Counted from the first letter of the stretch, positions 28,566 to 37,836 are shown. The stretch: DNA of 64,000 bases from Lacinutrix sp. 5H-3-7-4 (GCF_000211855.2 NC_015638.1:2453001-2517000); one strand, 5' to 3'. The notes: generated by a model from the letters alone, not told the origin. Translations and numbers: made by a program.

Positions 28566-29117
28566 TTATGCTTTTATTGCATCCCAAAGTAGGTTAATTT
28601 GGTTATTAAGTGTTGTTGTTTTAGTTTCTTTTTGGTTGAAATGCCAGCGTAAATAAGATAGTATAGAGCCTCCAATAAACATGAGTAACTCGTCTATATT
28701 TATAGATTTTATAATGCGTTGTTGTTGCCCTTTTTTTAATAAGTTATAAACTTCAGTAATAGATTTTTGTCCTTCGTTTCTAGAGCTTTCAGTAATTATA
28801 GGTGATGCTTGAAGCTGTTCCATAAATTGAAAGTAAGTAGGATGTGTAATAAAAAAGTCTATTATTGCTGCATAGTAATTTTCAAATTGCGTTTTAATAG
28901 GTTTAGTAGCATCAAACGCTGTAAAAACTTTAGTTTCTTCTTGTTTAATATTTATATATATAGCGTTAATTAATGCGTCTTTATTTGAATAATAGTTATA
29001 AATGGTTCCCATGCCTGTGCCTGCAGCTTTTGCTATAGCAGACATTGGTGTATTATGCACGCCTTTTTCTGTTAGTAAGGTAATGGCAGCAGATAATATG
29101 GCTTCTTTTTTATTCAT
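28566..29117 (-). CDS. TetR-family transcriptional regulator
   Basis: The HTH starts NKKEAILSAAITLLTEKGVHNTPMSAIAKAAGTGMGTIYNYYSNKDALINAIY, which fixes the start at the Met at 29117; the ATG at 29153 would add twelve uncharacteristic residues. The C-terminal helical domain ends FIGGSILSYLRWHFNQ. It precedes the SDR gene on the same strand, likely as a repressor released by a substrate-like ligand of that enzyme. Confidence 0.88.
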   Translation of the reverse strand: MNKKEAILSAAITLLTEKGVHNTPMSAIAKAAGTGMGTIYNYYSNKDALINAIYINIKQEETKVFTAFDATKPIKTQFENYYAAIIDFFITHPTYFQFMEQLQASPIITESSRNEGQKSITEVYNLLKKGQQQRIIKSINIDELLMFIGGSILSYLRWHFNQKETKTTTLNNQINLLWDAIKA

Positions 29118-29217
29118 AAGACAAAAATAGGTGTTTTGGAATGATTGTTCCAAATTTTTAACTTTATTTTAGAATTAAGTTGTTTTGTGTATTAGTTGTA
29201 ATGATAGATTTAATCTT

Positions 29218-29505
29218 TTATATATTAATTAAATAGTATATAAAAGCAATAATAAATGAGATAGCTAATATAGAGCTAAAAAGCCAAAACCATTGAAATT
29301 TGTGAGTTTTGTAAAACTGTGTTGTAGATTGAATACTTGCTATTAAAGCTAGTATAGCAGCGATTATAAATATGCCTGTGCTTAGGTTGAAGATATAATC
29401 AAACTTTGAGCTCCAAAAAAAATAGCTTAGTTTAATATATATCATTAAACTAGCTGTAAATGTTAATAGTATTGAAATTATAAAAAGTTTTTTTGTGCTC
29501 ATCAT
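29218..29505 (-). CDS. Small membrane protein, unknown
   Basis: 95 residues with three hydrophobic segments (TKKLFIISILLTFTASLMIYI; LSTGIFIIAAILALIASI; WFWLFSSILAISFIIAFIYYL). No known family recognised. It stands alone between a TetR gene and a LysR gene on the same strand. Coding is supported by the continuous hydrophobic pattern and short polar turns, not by homology. Confidence 0.55.
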   Translation of the reverse strand: MMSTKKLFIISILLTFTASLMIYIKLSYFFWSSKFDYIFNLSTGIFIIAAILALIASIQSTTQFYKTHKFQWFWLFSSILAISFIIAFIYYLINI

Positions 29506-29592
29506 GGTTGGCTTACAGTAATACCAAAGGTAGTTTTTGTTTTAAGATTGAAGTTGTTTTAAAAAAAATATATTTTACAACTAACTTATTAC

Positions 29593-30459
29593 TTACAATA
29601 ACTTTATGCAATCAATAACCTTTTCGATAGTTTTATTAGCTTCATTTTTTCGCCAATGCATATATAAATCTATAGTTTGTTCTAAGTCTATAAAGCGTAC
29701 ATTATTAAATTTTGAATGTTTAAATGAATAGGGCAGAATAGAAATACCAAGTCCTTTAGACACAAGGTTTAAAATCATACCACCAAAATCTGATTCAATA
29801 CTAATTTTGGGTTCAAAACCTAATTGGTTGAATAAGTTTCTCAATAAAGATGAAAAAAATGTGGTTTGATGCAAGCCTGAAATGATAAAATTTTCTTCCT
29901 GAAGCTTTTTTATATTATTAATAGAGTCTTTATTTAACCAATGGTTGTTGGGTACAGCAATGCAAATAGGCTCGGTAGATAATTTTTGAGATTTTATGTT
30001 GGCATGCTGAATGTTATCACGACTAAAAGCAATATCTGTATTGTAATTTAGTAAAAGTTTTTGGTGATTCTCATCGGTAAGTTCTGCTAATTCTAATTTA
30101 AGTTCTGGTAAATTGGTTTTAATAATTTCTAAAAAATTAGGCAAGAAACTAAAAGTTATAGAGCCAGGATAAGAAATGGAAACGTGTCCAGAATCACCTT
30201 GGTCTATTTTTTTTGCTTGCCTGTGTATTTGATCTAATTCGTTTATGGTTTTAGTCCAATGCTTTTGTAAAAATTTTCCAGCATCGGTTAATTTTACGTT
30301 TCTTTTATTTCTTTCAAAAAGCGAAAAACCCAATTCGTCTTCTAAAGCTTGAATTTGTCTTGTTAGCGAAGATTGTGAAATAAAAACTTTTTCGGCGGTA
30401 TTCCAAAAATGAAGCTCTTTGGCTAAAACTAAAAAATATTTAATTTGTTGTGTTGTCAT
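29593..30459 (-). CDS. LysR-family transcriptional regulator
   Basis: 288 residues: the start TTQQIKYFLVLAKELHFWNTAEKVFISQSSLTRQIQALEDELGFSLFERNKRNVKLT is the complete LysR HTH, followed by a periplasmic-binding-like effector domain. It is divergent from the LysE-family exporter at 30567 with about 107 bp between, the classic arrangement for a regulator of an amino-acid exporter. Confidence 0.9.
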   Translation of the reverse strand: MTTQQIKYFLVLAKELHFWNTAEKVFISQSSLTRQIQALEDELGFSLFERNKRNVKLTDAGKFLQKHWTKTINELDQIHRQAKKIDQGDSGHVSISYPGSITFSFLPNFLEIIKTNLPELKLELAELTDENHQKLLLNYNTDIAFSRDNIQHANIKSQKLSTEPICIAVPNNHWLNKDSINNIKKLQEENFIISGLHQTTFFSSLLRNLFNQLGFEPKISIESDFGGMILNLVSKGLGISILPYSFKHSKFNNVRFIDLEQTIDLYMHWRKNEANKTIEKVIDCIKLL

Positions 30460-30566
30460 AACAAATGCGTTTTTTGCATTACTCAGTCAAAAATATGTAT
30501 TTTTAAATAGGTATTACCATAGTTTCTTTGCTTAAGTATTTTGTTTCATTAAAATAGAATAAAACA

Positions 30567-31193
30567 ATGTTAGGAATTGAAAACTTTTTAAGCTTTATGG
30601 TTACTGCTTTATTTTTTATAATGACACCTGGAATGGATACTGTTTTTGTGTTAAATAAGTCTATTAGTCAAGGTCGTAAATCTGGAATAACTTCTGCAAT
30701 AGGAATAAATGCGGGTGTTTTAACGCATGTATTTTTTTCGGCTTTGGGCCTTACGGTCATTATTTCTAAATCTGAAACAGCTTTCATGTTTGTTAAATAT
30801 GCTGGCGCTGCATACATTTTTTATATGGGTGTACTAAAGCTTAAAAGTAATACAGATATATTAAATAATACAGATGATGCTAATGCTATAAAACCTTCTA
30901 AAAATGATTTTTGGTCAGGTTTTTTTACTAATTCATTAAATCCTAAAGTTGCATTATTCTTTTTGGCCTTTTTCCCTCAGTTTATTAATCCTTCTCAATT
31001 AGAAGATCCAGTTCCTTTTATATTGTTAGGCTTAACTTACGCTTTTATTGGTATTGTTTGGTATTTGATGTTAACGGTGTTTGCGAGTAAATTTTCAGAG
31101 ACTATTAAAAGTAATCCAAAATCGGGAGTTTGGATAAATAGAATTAGCGGATTTATATTTGTGTTAATGGGCTTGCAAATTGCATTTGGTTAA
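30567..31193 (+). CDS. LysE/RhtB-family amino-acid exporter
   Basis: 208 residues with six membrane segments and the family start: FLSFMVTALFFIMTPGMDTVFVLNKSISQGRKSG (the G-x-D loop and basic loop), then the FFTNSLNPKVALFFLAFFPQF segment that is diagnostic for RhtB/LysE exporters. It should export an amino acid or related metabolite across the inner membrane. It is controlled in all likelihood by the divergent LysR gene. Confidence 0.9.
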   Translation: MLGIENFLSFMVTALFFIMTPGMDTVFVLNKSISQGRKSGITSAIGINAGVLTHVFFSALGLTVIISKSETAFMFVKYAGAAYIFYMGVLKLKSNTDILNNTDDANAIKPSKNDFWSGFFTNSLNPKVALFFLAFFPQFINPSQLEDPVPFILLGLTYAFIGIVWYLMLTVFASKFSETIKSNPKSGVWINRISGFIFVLMGLQIAFG

Positions 31194-31204
31194 TTTTTGA
31201 AATT

Positions 31205-31246
31205 AAAAAAACCACTTTGAATAAACAAAGTGGTTTTAAATTTTTC
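31205..31246. terminator. Bidirectional terminator
   Basis: AAAAAACCACTTTG...CAAAGTGGTTTT with A and T tracts at both ends, between the convergent exporter and DUF6952 genes. Its stem is nearly the same as that at 15207. Confidence 0.85.
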
Positions 31247-31260
31247 TTTTTCTATAACTT

Positions 31261-31518
31261 CTATTTATCAATAGAACCTAAAACACGTTTCATAAAGTTA
31301 TTTACAGCCTCTTTTTTTGGTGTACCTTCTTTAATCATTTTATTAACTTCAATTGCACCATACATATTAGATATTAATTCTCCAATAACGTCAAGTTCTT
31401 CATCTTTTAAAGAAGGAACTTCGGTTAATGCTTCAAGTGTTTCTATAGTTTCATTAACATAATCTTCGTCATTGTCTTCTATAAATTGAGCTAAGTGTTT
31501 TATTACAGGTAATTTCAT
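31261..31518 (-). CDS. DUF6952-like small protein
   Basis: 85 residues, acidic and helical (LPVIKHLAQFIEDNDEDYVNETIETLEALTEVPSLKDEELDVIGELISNMYGAIEV). The family occurs in Bacteroidota next to peroxiredoxin and thioredoxin, as here: the order on the minus strand is peroxiredoxin (32553-31909), thioredoxin (31902-31594), then this gene 75 bp later. A role linked to the peroxiredoxin system is inferred from position only. Confidence 0.75.
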   Translation of the reverse strand: MKLPVIKHLAQFIEDNDEDYVNETIETLEALTEVPSLKDEELDVIGELISNMYGAIEVNKMIKEGTPKKEAVNNFMKRVLGSIDK

Positions 31519-31593
31519 TGATAATTGTTTGTTTATTTGGTTTTTACGCAGTTTAAATATTAAATTAAAACTGCGCTAAACCAGATGTTATTT

Positions 31594-31902
31594 TTATGCT
31601 ACTTCGTTTACTAAGTCTTTTAAAACGTCAAATTTGTTAGTCTGTGTTTGATTTACAAATTTTCCATCTTTAAACGTTGCAAATGTTGGTAGATTATCTA
31701 CAGTTGCTAATTGTCTTGATTCTGGAAATTTTTCTGCGTCTGCGATAACAAATGTTATATTTTCTAACTCACCAGCTAATTTTTTAACTTTAGGTTTCAT
31801 AATACGACAGTTACCACACCAAGTTGCAGAATATTGCACAACAACAGTGTTGTTACTTGCAATAATTTCACTTAAATTATCTTGACTTAATTCTTGAACC
31901 AT
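31594..31902 (-). CDS. Thioredoxin-family protein
   Basis: 102 residues, one thioredoxin fold with active site SATWCGNCRIMKPKVKKLA and cis-Pro in VDNLPTFATFKDGKF. No signal peptide, so cytoplasmic. It lies 6 bp after the 2-Cys peroxiredoxin gene, and is presumably its dedicated electron donor. Confidence 0.92.
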   Translation of the reverse strand: MVQELSQDNLSEIIASNNTVVVQYSATWCGNCRIMKPKVKKLAGELENITFVIADAEKFPESRQLATVDNLPTFATFKDGKFVNQTQTNKFDVLKDLVNEVA

Positions 31903-31908
31903 AATTAC

Positions 31909-32553
31909 TTAGTTTACGTGGTTTGCTAAGTACTCTGCAGTACCTAATCTATTTGCGCTCATTGCGTCTTTTCCTTCTTCCCAGTTTGCAGGACAAACTT
32001 CACCTTTTTCTTGTACGTGAGTTAAAGCGTCGATAATACGTAAAAATTCGTTTACGTTTCTACCAATTGGCATGTTGTTAACACCTTCGTGTTGTACAAT
32101 ACCATCTTCATCTATTACGTAAGTAGCTCTGTAAGTTACATTGTCACCATCTACAGTTACAACTCCAGTTTCTTCGTTGTACTTTTCGTTAGTGATATCT
32201 AAAATACCTAAAGTAGAAGCTAAGTTACGGTTAGAATCTGCTAATATTGGGTAAGTTACGCCTTCAATTCCACCGTTATCTTTTGGTGTGTTTAACCATG
32301 CAAAGTGTACTTCTGGAGTGTCACAAGAGGCACCAATAACAATTGTATTTCTTTTTGCAAACTCTTCTTTTGCAGCTTCAAAAGCATGTAATTCTGTTGG
32401 GCAAACAAAAGTAAAATCTTTTGGGTACCAGAATAATACTACTTTCTTTTTATTATTTCTTGCTTCTTCAAGAACGTTTAATTTAAAGGTGTCACCCATT
32501 TCGTTCATTGCGTCTACATTTAAATCTGGAAATTGTTTTCCTACTATTGCCAT
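31909..32553 (-). CDS. Typical 2-Cys peroxiredoxin (AhpC/Prx)
   Basis: 214 residues. Peroxidatic Cys in FWYPKDFTFVCPTELHAFE and resolving Cys near the C-terminus in KGEVCPANWEEGKDAM, plus the GASCDTPEVHFAW segment. It reduces hydroperoxides and takes electrons from the thioredoxin encoded 6 bp downstream. Transcription starts from a full consensus promoter at 32595-32624. Confidence 0.95.
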   Translation of the reverse strand: MAIVGKQFPDLNVDAMNEMGDTFKLNVLEEARNNKKKVVLFWYPKDFTFVCPTELHAFEAAKEEFAKRNTIVIGASCDTPEVHFAWLNTPKDNGGIEGVTYPILADSNRNLASTLGILDITNEKYNEETGVVTVDGDNVTYRATYVIDEDGIVQHEGVNNMPIGRNVNEFLRIIDALTHVQEKGEVCPANWEEGKDAMSANRLGTAEYLANHVN

Positions 32554-32594
32554 TTGTTAAAATTTAATAATTATTAGATTAATTTTTGAGTAGG

Positions 32595-32624
32595 CAAAGA
32601 TAGAGGTGAAGACTAAAAAAACAA
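32595..32624 (-). promoter_or_regulatory. Full Bacteroidota promoter of the peroxiredoxin operon
   Basis: On the minus strand TTG (32624-32622), a 19-nt spacer, then TATCTTTG (32602-32595) match the Bacteroidota -33/-7 consensus at its exact preferred spacing, 41 nt before the start at 32553. It partly overlaps the T tract of the nhaC terminator. Confidence 0.65.
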
Positions 32625-32656
32625 GCCTTATAAAATTTTTAAATCTTATAAGGCTA
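32613..32656 (-). terminator. Terminator of nhaC
   Basis: On the minus strand TAGCCTTATAAGA...TTTTATAAGGCT is followed by TGTTTTTTTAG. It lies 43 bp after the nhaC stop, and its T tract is used as the -33/spacer of the next promoter. Confidence 0.75.
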
Positions 32657-32698
32657 TCAATTTTAGCTATTGTATTTTTAAAATAGAATAGGTATTTG

Positions 32699-34183
32699 TT
32701 ATTTTGAAGACAGTTGCTTTATTTTAATTGAAAATGCAGCGAATAAAAGTGTCATAAACGGACTTAACCAATTAAATATAGCAAAGAAAAAATAATCTAC
32801 AACCGGAACACCTAAAACTCCTGATTGATAAGCACCACAAGTATTCCATGGTACTAATACCGAGGTTACAGTTCCTGAATCCTCTAAAGTTCTACTTAGA
32901 TTTTCTGGAGCAAGGTTTTTTTCTTCGTAAGCTTTTTTAAACATTTTTCCAGGTACAACTAATGCTAAATATTGGTCTGATGCTGTTACGTTTAATGCTA
33001 AACAACTGGCTACTGTACTTGCAAATAAACCAAAGGTTGTAGAGGCTAAACTTAATAAAGCTCTACTAATTCTAGATAATGCACCAATAGCATCCATAAC
33101 GCCACCAAATACCATAGCACAAATAATTAACCAAATAGTACCAAGCATTCCAGACATACCACCTGCAGAAAATAAATCGTTTAATTCTGTACTAGAGGTT
33201 TCTACAGCAACATCTACAGTCATTGCATTCATTACACCTTTATATGCAGATTGAAAGGTTAAACTTTCTGCTCCAGCAATTGTAGTTACTATTTCTGGTT
33301 GAGCAATTACTGCAGCAATTCCGCCTAATAGCGTACCAACTAATAAGGCAACTAATGGTGGTGTTTTTTTTATAATTAAAAAGATTACGACTACTGGAAC
33401 TATAAATAACCAAGGTGTAATATTAAATGCACCGTTAATAGCATTTAACTTATCAGATATGTCTGGTGTACCTGTAGTATCTATATTTAAACCAATAATT
33501 ATAAAAACAATTAGAGTTACAGTAATTGTAGGCACTGTTGTATATGCCATGTATTTAATGTGTGAGAACAAATCTGCTCCAGCCATTGCAGGCGCAAGGT
33601 TTGTAGTGTCACTAAGTGGAGACATTTTATCACCAAAATACGCGCCAGATAAAACAGCTCCTGCTGTCATACCTAATGATATGCCAAGTGTTTCGCCTAT
33701 ACCAATTAATGCAATACCAACAGTTGCAGAAGTCGTCCAAGAACTACCAGTAGCAATAGAAATTATAGCACAAATTATTACAGATGCTGCGAGAAATATA
33801 GTGGGATTTAAAATTTGTAATCCGTAATAAATCATGGTAGGTATAATGCCACTAATTAGCCAGGTTCCTGCTAAAGCGCCAACCATAAGTAGAATTAGTA
33901 GCGCGCCAGAGGTAGATTTTACATTCTCGGCAACTTCATCTATCATTTGTTTATAAGAAACTTTGTTGTAAAAGCCAACAACAGCTGCAACTGCAGCACC
34001 TAAAAGCAGTATAAATTGATTACTACCACTTAAAGCATCATCTCCATACACGAAAAATACATTATAAAATAACATAATAACTAATGCAATTACAGGAATT
34101 AATGCTTCCCAAATATTAAGTTCTTTGTTTTCAATAATATTTTCGTCTTGAGGTACTGATGGTTTAATATCTTGGCTTTCCAT
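32699..34183 (-). CDS. nhaC: NhaC-family Na+/H+ antiporter
   Basis: 494 residues, about eleven or twelve membrane segments. Characteristic stretches: ATGSSWTTSATVGIALIGIGETLGIS, GAVLSGAYFGDKMSPLSDTTNLAPAMAGADLFSHIKYM (with the conserved D-K-x-S-P-x-S-D-T-x-N loop) and the C-terminal LEDSGTVTSVLVPWNTCGAYQSGVLGVP. It exchanges sodium for protons, as expected in a marine bacterium. Relatives include malate-Na+/lactate antiporters, so a coupled organic acid is not excluded. Single gene with its own terminator. Confidence 0.92.
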   Translation of the reverse strand: MESQDIKPSVPQDENIIENKELNIWEALIPVIALVIMLFYNVFFVYGDDALSGSNQFILLLGAAVAAVVGFYNKVSYKQMIDEVAENVKSTSGALLILLMVGALAGTWLISGIIPTMIYYGLQILNPTIFLAASVIICAIISIATGSSWTTSATVGIALIGIGETLGISLGMTAGAVLSGAYFGDKMSPLSDTTNLAPAMAGADLFSHIKYMAYTTVPTITVTLIVFIIIGLNIDTTGTPDISDKLNAINGAFNITPWLFIVPVVVIFLIIKKTPPLVALLVGTLLGGIAAVIAQPEIVTTIAGAESLTFQSAYKGVMNAMTVDVAVETSSTELNDLFSAGGMSGMLGTIWLIICAMVFGGVMDAIGALSRISRALLSLASTTFGLFASTVASCLALNVTASDQYLALVVPGKMFKKAYEEKNLAPENLSRTLEDSGTVTSVLVPWNTCGAYQSGVLGVPVVDYFFFAIFNWLSPFMTLLFAAFSIKIKQLSSK

Positions 34184-34251
34184 TTAGTATTACTATTAGT
34201 TTAATTTTATTTGAATGTAATGTTACGATTTTGTACGATGTTATGCAAATA

Positions 34252-34290
34252 GAAAAAAGGCTTGAAATACTTCAAACCTTTTATTTTTTA
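34252..34290 (-). terminator. Terminator of the gamma-lyase-like gene
   Basis: AGGTTTGAAGTATTTCAAGCCTTTTTT on the minus strand, 19 bp after the stop at 34309. Confidence 0.75.
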
Positions 34291-34308
34291 CTTAGGGATT
34301 TATTTTTT

Positions 34309-35523
34309 TTAAACCAATTCTGGCTTAAGTATTTCTAAATCAATCATACAGGCTTTCATTAGTTTAAAAGTGCGCTCAATATCGGCATCTAAACCTATAG
34401 AAAAACGTATTAATCCATCGCTTAGTCCCATTTCTGCTTGTTCTTCTTCAGGAATTTCTGAAGATGTTGAGCTTCCAGGTGCAGAAAATAAGGTTTTATA
34501 AAACCCTAAACTTACAGCTAAATATCCTAAATTTCTTTCTTGCATTAACTCCATTAAAGCATTGGCTTTATCTAAAGAACCAACATCTATAGTTAGCATA
34601 CCACCAAAACCATACTTATTATTCATCATGTTTTTAAATAGCGTGTGTGATGGATGTGATGCTAAACCAGGATACACTGTTTTTAAACCAAGTTTCTGAA
34701 ATTTTTCAGCTAAATAAGTAGCATTTACACTGTGTTGCTGCATTCTAATGTGTAATGTTCTTAAGTTTTTTAAAACTGAAGCTGCACGAAGGCTATCCAT
34801 AGTAGAACCTAATAACATACAAGCACCATCGTTTACATTTCTTAGGTCATTAATAAATTCTTGAGTACCACATATAACGCCTCCAACAGTATCAGACGAT
34901 CCGTTTATAAATTTAGTTAAGCTATGTATTACAACATCTGCACCTAATTGTGCAGGAGAAATAGATAAAGGTGAAAATGTATTATCTACCACTAATTTTA
35001 AATTATATTGTTTTGCTAATTTGGCTAAACCAGCAATATCTGCAACCTCTAATAATGGATTGCTAACAGATTCGCAATACAACACTTTTGTGTGAGACGT
35101 AATTGCAGCTTCTACAACATCTAGTTTTGTAATGTCTACAAACGATGTAGATACATTAAACCGCGGTGCAAAGTTTTTTAAAAAAGCGTAAGTACCACCG
35201 TAAATCGTTCTACTAGATACAACATGATCACCAGCACCACAAAGCTGCATAATAACAGGTGTAATTGCACCCATTCCAGACGCTGTTACATTTGCTGTTT
35301 CTGTACCTTCCATAGCAGCAAGCGCTTCTCCTAAATATAAATTTGAAGGCGTAGAATGTCTTGAATATAAATAGCAACCATCTGCATTACCTTCAAAAGT
35401 ATCAAACATGGTTTTAGCAGAAAGAAAAGTGTATGTTGAAGAGTCTGAAATTGAAGGATTAACACCACCAAACTCACCAAAATATTGTAAGTCTTGTATA
35501 TTATTAGCAGGTTTAAAAGCCAT
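34309..35523 (-). CDS. Cys/Met-metabolism PLP enzyme (methionine gamma-lyase-like)
   Basis: 404 residues of the trans-sulfuration family (MetC/MetB/MGL). Visible: YSRHSTPSNLYLGEALAAMEGTE with the substrate-binding Tyr/Arg, ASGMGAITPVIMQL, and the Schiff-base Lys in VVIHSLTKFINGSSDTVGG. The reaction could be gamma-elimination of methionine or beta/gamma elimination of related thiols. It is divergent from an Lrp/AsnC regulator at 35688, which supports an amino-acid-responsive catabolic role. Confidence 0.87.
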   Translation of the reverse strand: MAFKPANNIQDLQYFGEFGGVNPSISDSSTYTFLSAKTMFDTFEGNADGCYLYSRHSTPSNLYLGEALAAMEGTETANVTASGMGAITPVIMQLCGAGDHVVSSRTIYGGTYAFLKNFAPRFNVSTSFVDITKLDVVEAAITSHTKVLYCESVSNPLLEVADIAGLAKLAKQYNLKLVVDNTFSPLSISPAQLGADVVIHSLTKFINGSSDTVGGVICGTQEFINDLRNVNDGACMLLGSTMDSLRAASVLKNLRTLHIRMQQHSVNATYLAEKFQKLGLKTVYPGLASHPSHTLFKNMMNNKYGFGGMLTIDVGSLDKANALMELMQERNLGYLAVSLGFYKTLFSAPGSSTSSEIPEEEQAEMGLSDGLIRFSIGLDADIERTFKLMKACMIDLEILKPELV

Positions 35524-35687
35524 AATTTAATTTTTTAAGTTTAATATTTAGTAAAAGTCATTTATTTTAGATTATTAATCAATATATTGTTTTAATTTTA
35601 GATTTTAAATCTGTTTAATTTTGATTTAAGTGTTTTAAATTCTGAAAAAGCAATAAATTAAATGTGTAAACAGAAAATTTTTCGATA

Positions 35688-36146
35688 ATGACTTTTGATG
35701 CTATAGATACTAAGCTTATAAAACTATTACAAGAAGATAGTAAGCAAACAAACAAAGAGCTTTCTAATAAGTTAAATCTCTCTGTTACCGCGGTGTATGA
35801 GCGCATTAAAAAACTTGAAAATAATGGCGTAATTAATAAATATGTTACTTTAATAAATAAAGAAGTCGTTCAAAAATCTTTTGTAGCATTTTGTAACATT
35901 AAATTAGTGAAACATTCTCAAGATTATGTTTTTAAATTTGAAAAAGATGTAACTAGTTTAGAAGAAGTTTTAGAGTGCTACCATATTAGTGGAGATTACG
36001 ATTATTTATTAAAAGTATTAGTAAAAGATATGAAGGCTTTTCGTAATTTTATGGTAAATAAATTAACAAAACTAGATCATATTGGTAGTACACATAGTAC
36101 GTTTATGATTAATGAAGTTAAACATACTACCGTAATAACAGTTTAA
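35688..36146 (+). CDS. Lrp/AsnC-family regulator
   Basis: 152 residues: N-terminal HTH (DAIDTKLIKLLQEDSKQTNKELSNKLNLSVTAVYERIKKLENNGVINKYV), then the RAM ligand-binding domain (VLECYHISGDYDYLLKVLVKDMKAFRNFM, the conserved G-x-x-D-Y). Divergent from the PLP enzyme gene at 35523. It is most probably the activator or repressor of that gene in response to an amino acid. The CPBP gene follows after 5 bp. Confidence 0.92.
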   Translation: MTFDAIDTKLIKLLQEDSKQTNKELSNKLNLSVTAVYERIKKLENNGVINKYVTLINKEVVQKSFVAFCNIKLVKHSQDYVFKFEKDVTSLEEVLECYHISGDYDYLLKVLVKDMKAFRNFMVNKLTKLDHIGSTHSTFMINEVKHTTVITV

Positions 36147-36151
36147 AAAAT

Positions 36152-36781
36152 ATGATGCAATCTACTATCTATAAGCTTATAGAGTTTTTTATTATTTTTA
36201 TAATAATTCCAATAAGTTTTACAATAGATTTTGCATTATGGATTAAAGCTATAATTGCAATAACAGGTTTTATATATATAGTTTATTACTTACTTAGAAT
36301 TGAAAAAAATAAATTTAAAATTGCTGCTAACTTAAATTGGAGTCGTTTTTTTAAAGCCACTTTTTTTAAACTTATACTAATTGCAGTAATAACTATAACT
36401 TTTGTTTTAATTTCTAATCAAGCAAGTTTATTTAAAGTAGTATTAAATAAACCATTATTGTGGTTGGTAATACTGTTTGTGTACTCTGCTTTTTCGGTAT
36501 ATCCTCAAGAGTTAATTTATAGAACTTTTTATTTTCAGCGTTATAAAAATCTATTCAAAAACGAGCATATTTTAATATTTATAAATGCCATTGTATTTTC
36601 TCTAGCACATATTTTTTTTAGAAATACATTAGTTATTTTATTAACCTTTTTAGGTGGTTTATTATTTGCATTTACTTATAATAAAACCAAATCAACACTA
36701 TTAGTTTCAATAGAGCATGCTATTTATGGTAGTTGGTTGTTTACCGTTGGAATGGGAGAGATGTTAGGTTTTCCTTCTTAA
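36152..36781 (+). CDS. CPBP-family intramembrane protease-like protein
   Basis: 209 residues with about six membrane segments and the three CPBP (type II CAAX protease/Abi) motifs in degenerate form: QELIYR in place of E-E-x-x-x-R, FSLAHIFFRN and HAIYGSW. Loss of the first glutamate makes protease activity doubtful; QE variants seem frequent in Bacteroidota. The gene begins 5 bp after the Lrp gene and likely shares its transcript. The biological role is unknown. Confidence 0.8.
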   Translation: MMQSTIYKLIEFFIIFIIIPISFTIDFALWIKAIIAITGFIYIVYYLLRIEKNKFKIAANLNWSRFFKATFFKLILIAVITITFVLISNQASLFKVVLNKPLLWLVILFVYSAFSVYPQELIYRTFYFQRYKNLFKNEHILIFINAIVFSLAHIFFRNTLVILLTFLGGLLFAFTYNKTKSTLLVSIEHAIYGSWLFTVGMGEMLGFPS

Positions 36782-36835
36782 TTTTTTTTAAAAATTAAAT
36801 TTTATTATTTTGGTATCGCTATTAACAACTAATTA

Positions 36836-37606
36836 ATGAAACACCAAGAAATAAAAGAGGTTTATAAATCTATTTTTGAATCTTACACTAAACCATCGCT
36901 AGAAACACATATTAAAAAAATTATTGAGCTAGATACGTATTTGCCATACAGTTCTACTTTTTTCTGTTTAACAAATACACAAGAGCTTACTTTTGAATAT
37001 ATAAGTAAAAACTTTACCTCTTGTTTAGGTTTAGATGCTACAGATTTAAAAGTAAAAGGAATGAAATACTTTTGGAGTAGAATCCATCCAGAAGACATAG
37101 AAATCTGGTTAGGCGCTTTAAATAGTTTAATGGAGTTTACTTTGGCCGAAATACCCGAAAACAAAAGAGAACTTGCTAATTATACATGGAATTATAGAAT
37201 AAAAAATGCCAGCGAAAAGTACGTAAATATTATACAAAATACTACACCATTGGCTTTTGATAGTGAAATGAAACCTATAATTGGTCTAGCGCATTATACC
37301 GTTTTAAATATTGAATTAAACTTGCCAATAACTGCAACTGCAAAGCTATTAAATAATAAAAATGAGTACGAAACTGTATATTACAATAACTTTTCTCAAA
37401 AATTATTACATGCAGGAATAAGCAATAGAGAACGCGATGTAATACGTCTATTAATACTAAATTTTACTAGTAAAGAAATTTCCGAAAAACTAAATATAAG
37501 TCCGCATACGGTAGACACACACCGAAGAAATATTTTAAAAAAATTAAAAATATCTTCAACTGGAGAATTAGTAGGAATGTTAAAAATGGATATGACTTTA
37601 TTATAG
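36836..37606 (+). CDS. PAS-like LuxR-family regulator
   Basis: 256 residues: a PAS-like sensory half (FEYISKNFTSCLGLDATDLKVKG, SRIHPEDIEIW) and a C-terminal LuxR HTH (ISNRERDVIRLLILNFTSKEISEKLNISPHTVDTHRRNILKKL). No receiver domain or phospho-acceptor, so it is a one-component sensor. The PAS signal is not identifiable. No directly linked target gene is obvious; it may act in trans. Confidence 0.88.
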   Translation: MKHQEIKEVYKSIFESYTKPSLETHIKKIIELDTYLPYSSTFFCLTNTQELTFEYISKNFTSCLGLDATDLKVKGMKYFWSRIHPEDIEIWLGALNSLMEFTLAEIPENKRELANYTWNYRIKNASEKYVNIIQNTTPLAFDSEMKPIIGLAHYTVLNIELNLPITATAKLLNNKNEYETVYYNNFSQKLLHAGISNRERDVIRLLILNFTSKEISEKLNISPHTVDTHRRNILKKLKISSTGELVGMLKMDMTLL

Positions 37607-37708
37607 GCAATTAAAAAAATACTCAAATTGAGTATTGTGTATACTTAATATAATAGTGATTTTTACAGTGCTATTAATCAATTCTAATACTAAAACAGTT
37701 CTAATCTA

Positions 37709-37733
37709 ATAAAAGAGAATTACTCTTTTTTAA
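37709..37733 (+). terminator. Possible terminator
   Basis: AAAAGAGAATTACTCTTTTTT stem and T run, 100 bp after the LuxR gene stop; the remaining spacer to 37903 shows no gene. Confidence 0.5.
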
Positions 37734-37836
37734 AGATAGAGCTGTTTTTTCTTTGCGGTAAATTTAAAAAATAAGCCTCTCATTATTTTAGTAAAAAATA
37801 CATCATTGTACATTCGTAAATAAAATTACAAAATTG

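Noticed and set aside
33630-33920. CGCGCCAG sequences within nhaC as further hairpin-repeat copies
   Set aside because: They are part of codons for a conserved Ala-Gly region and lack a preceding 6-bp stem with AYA loop.
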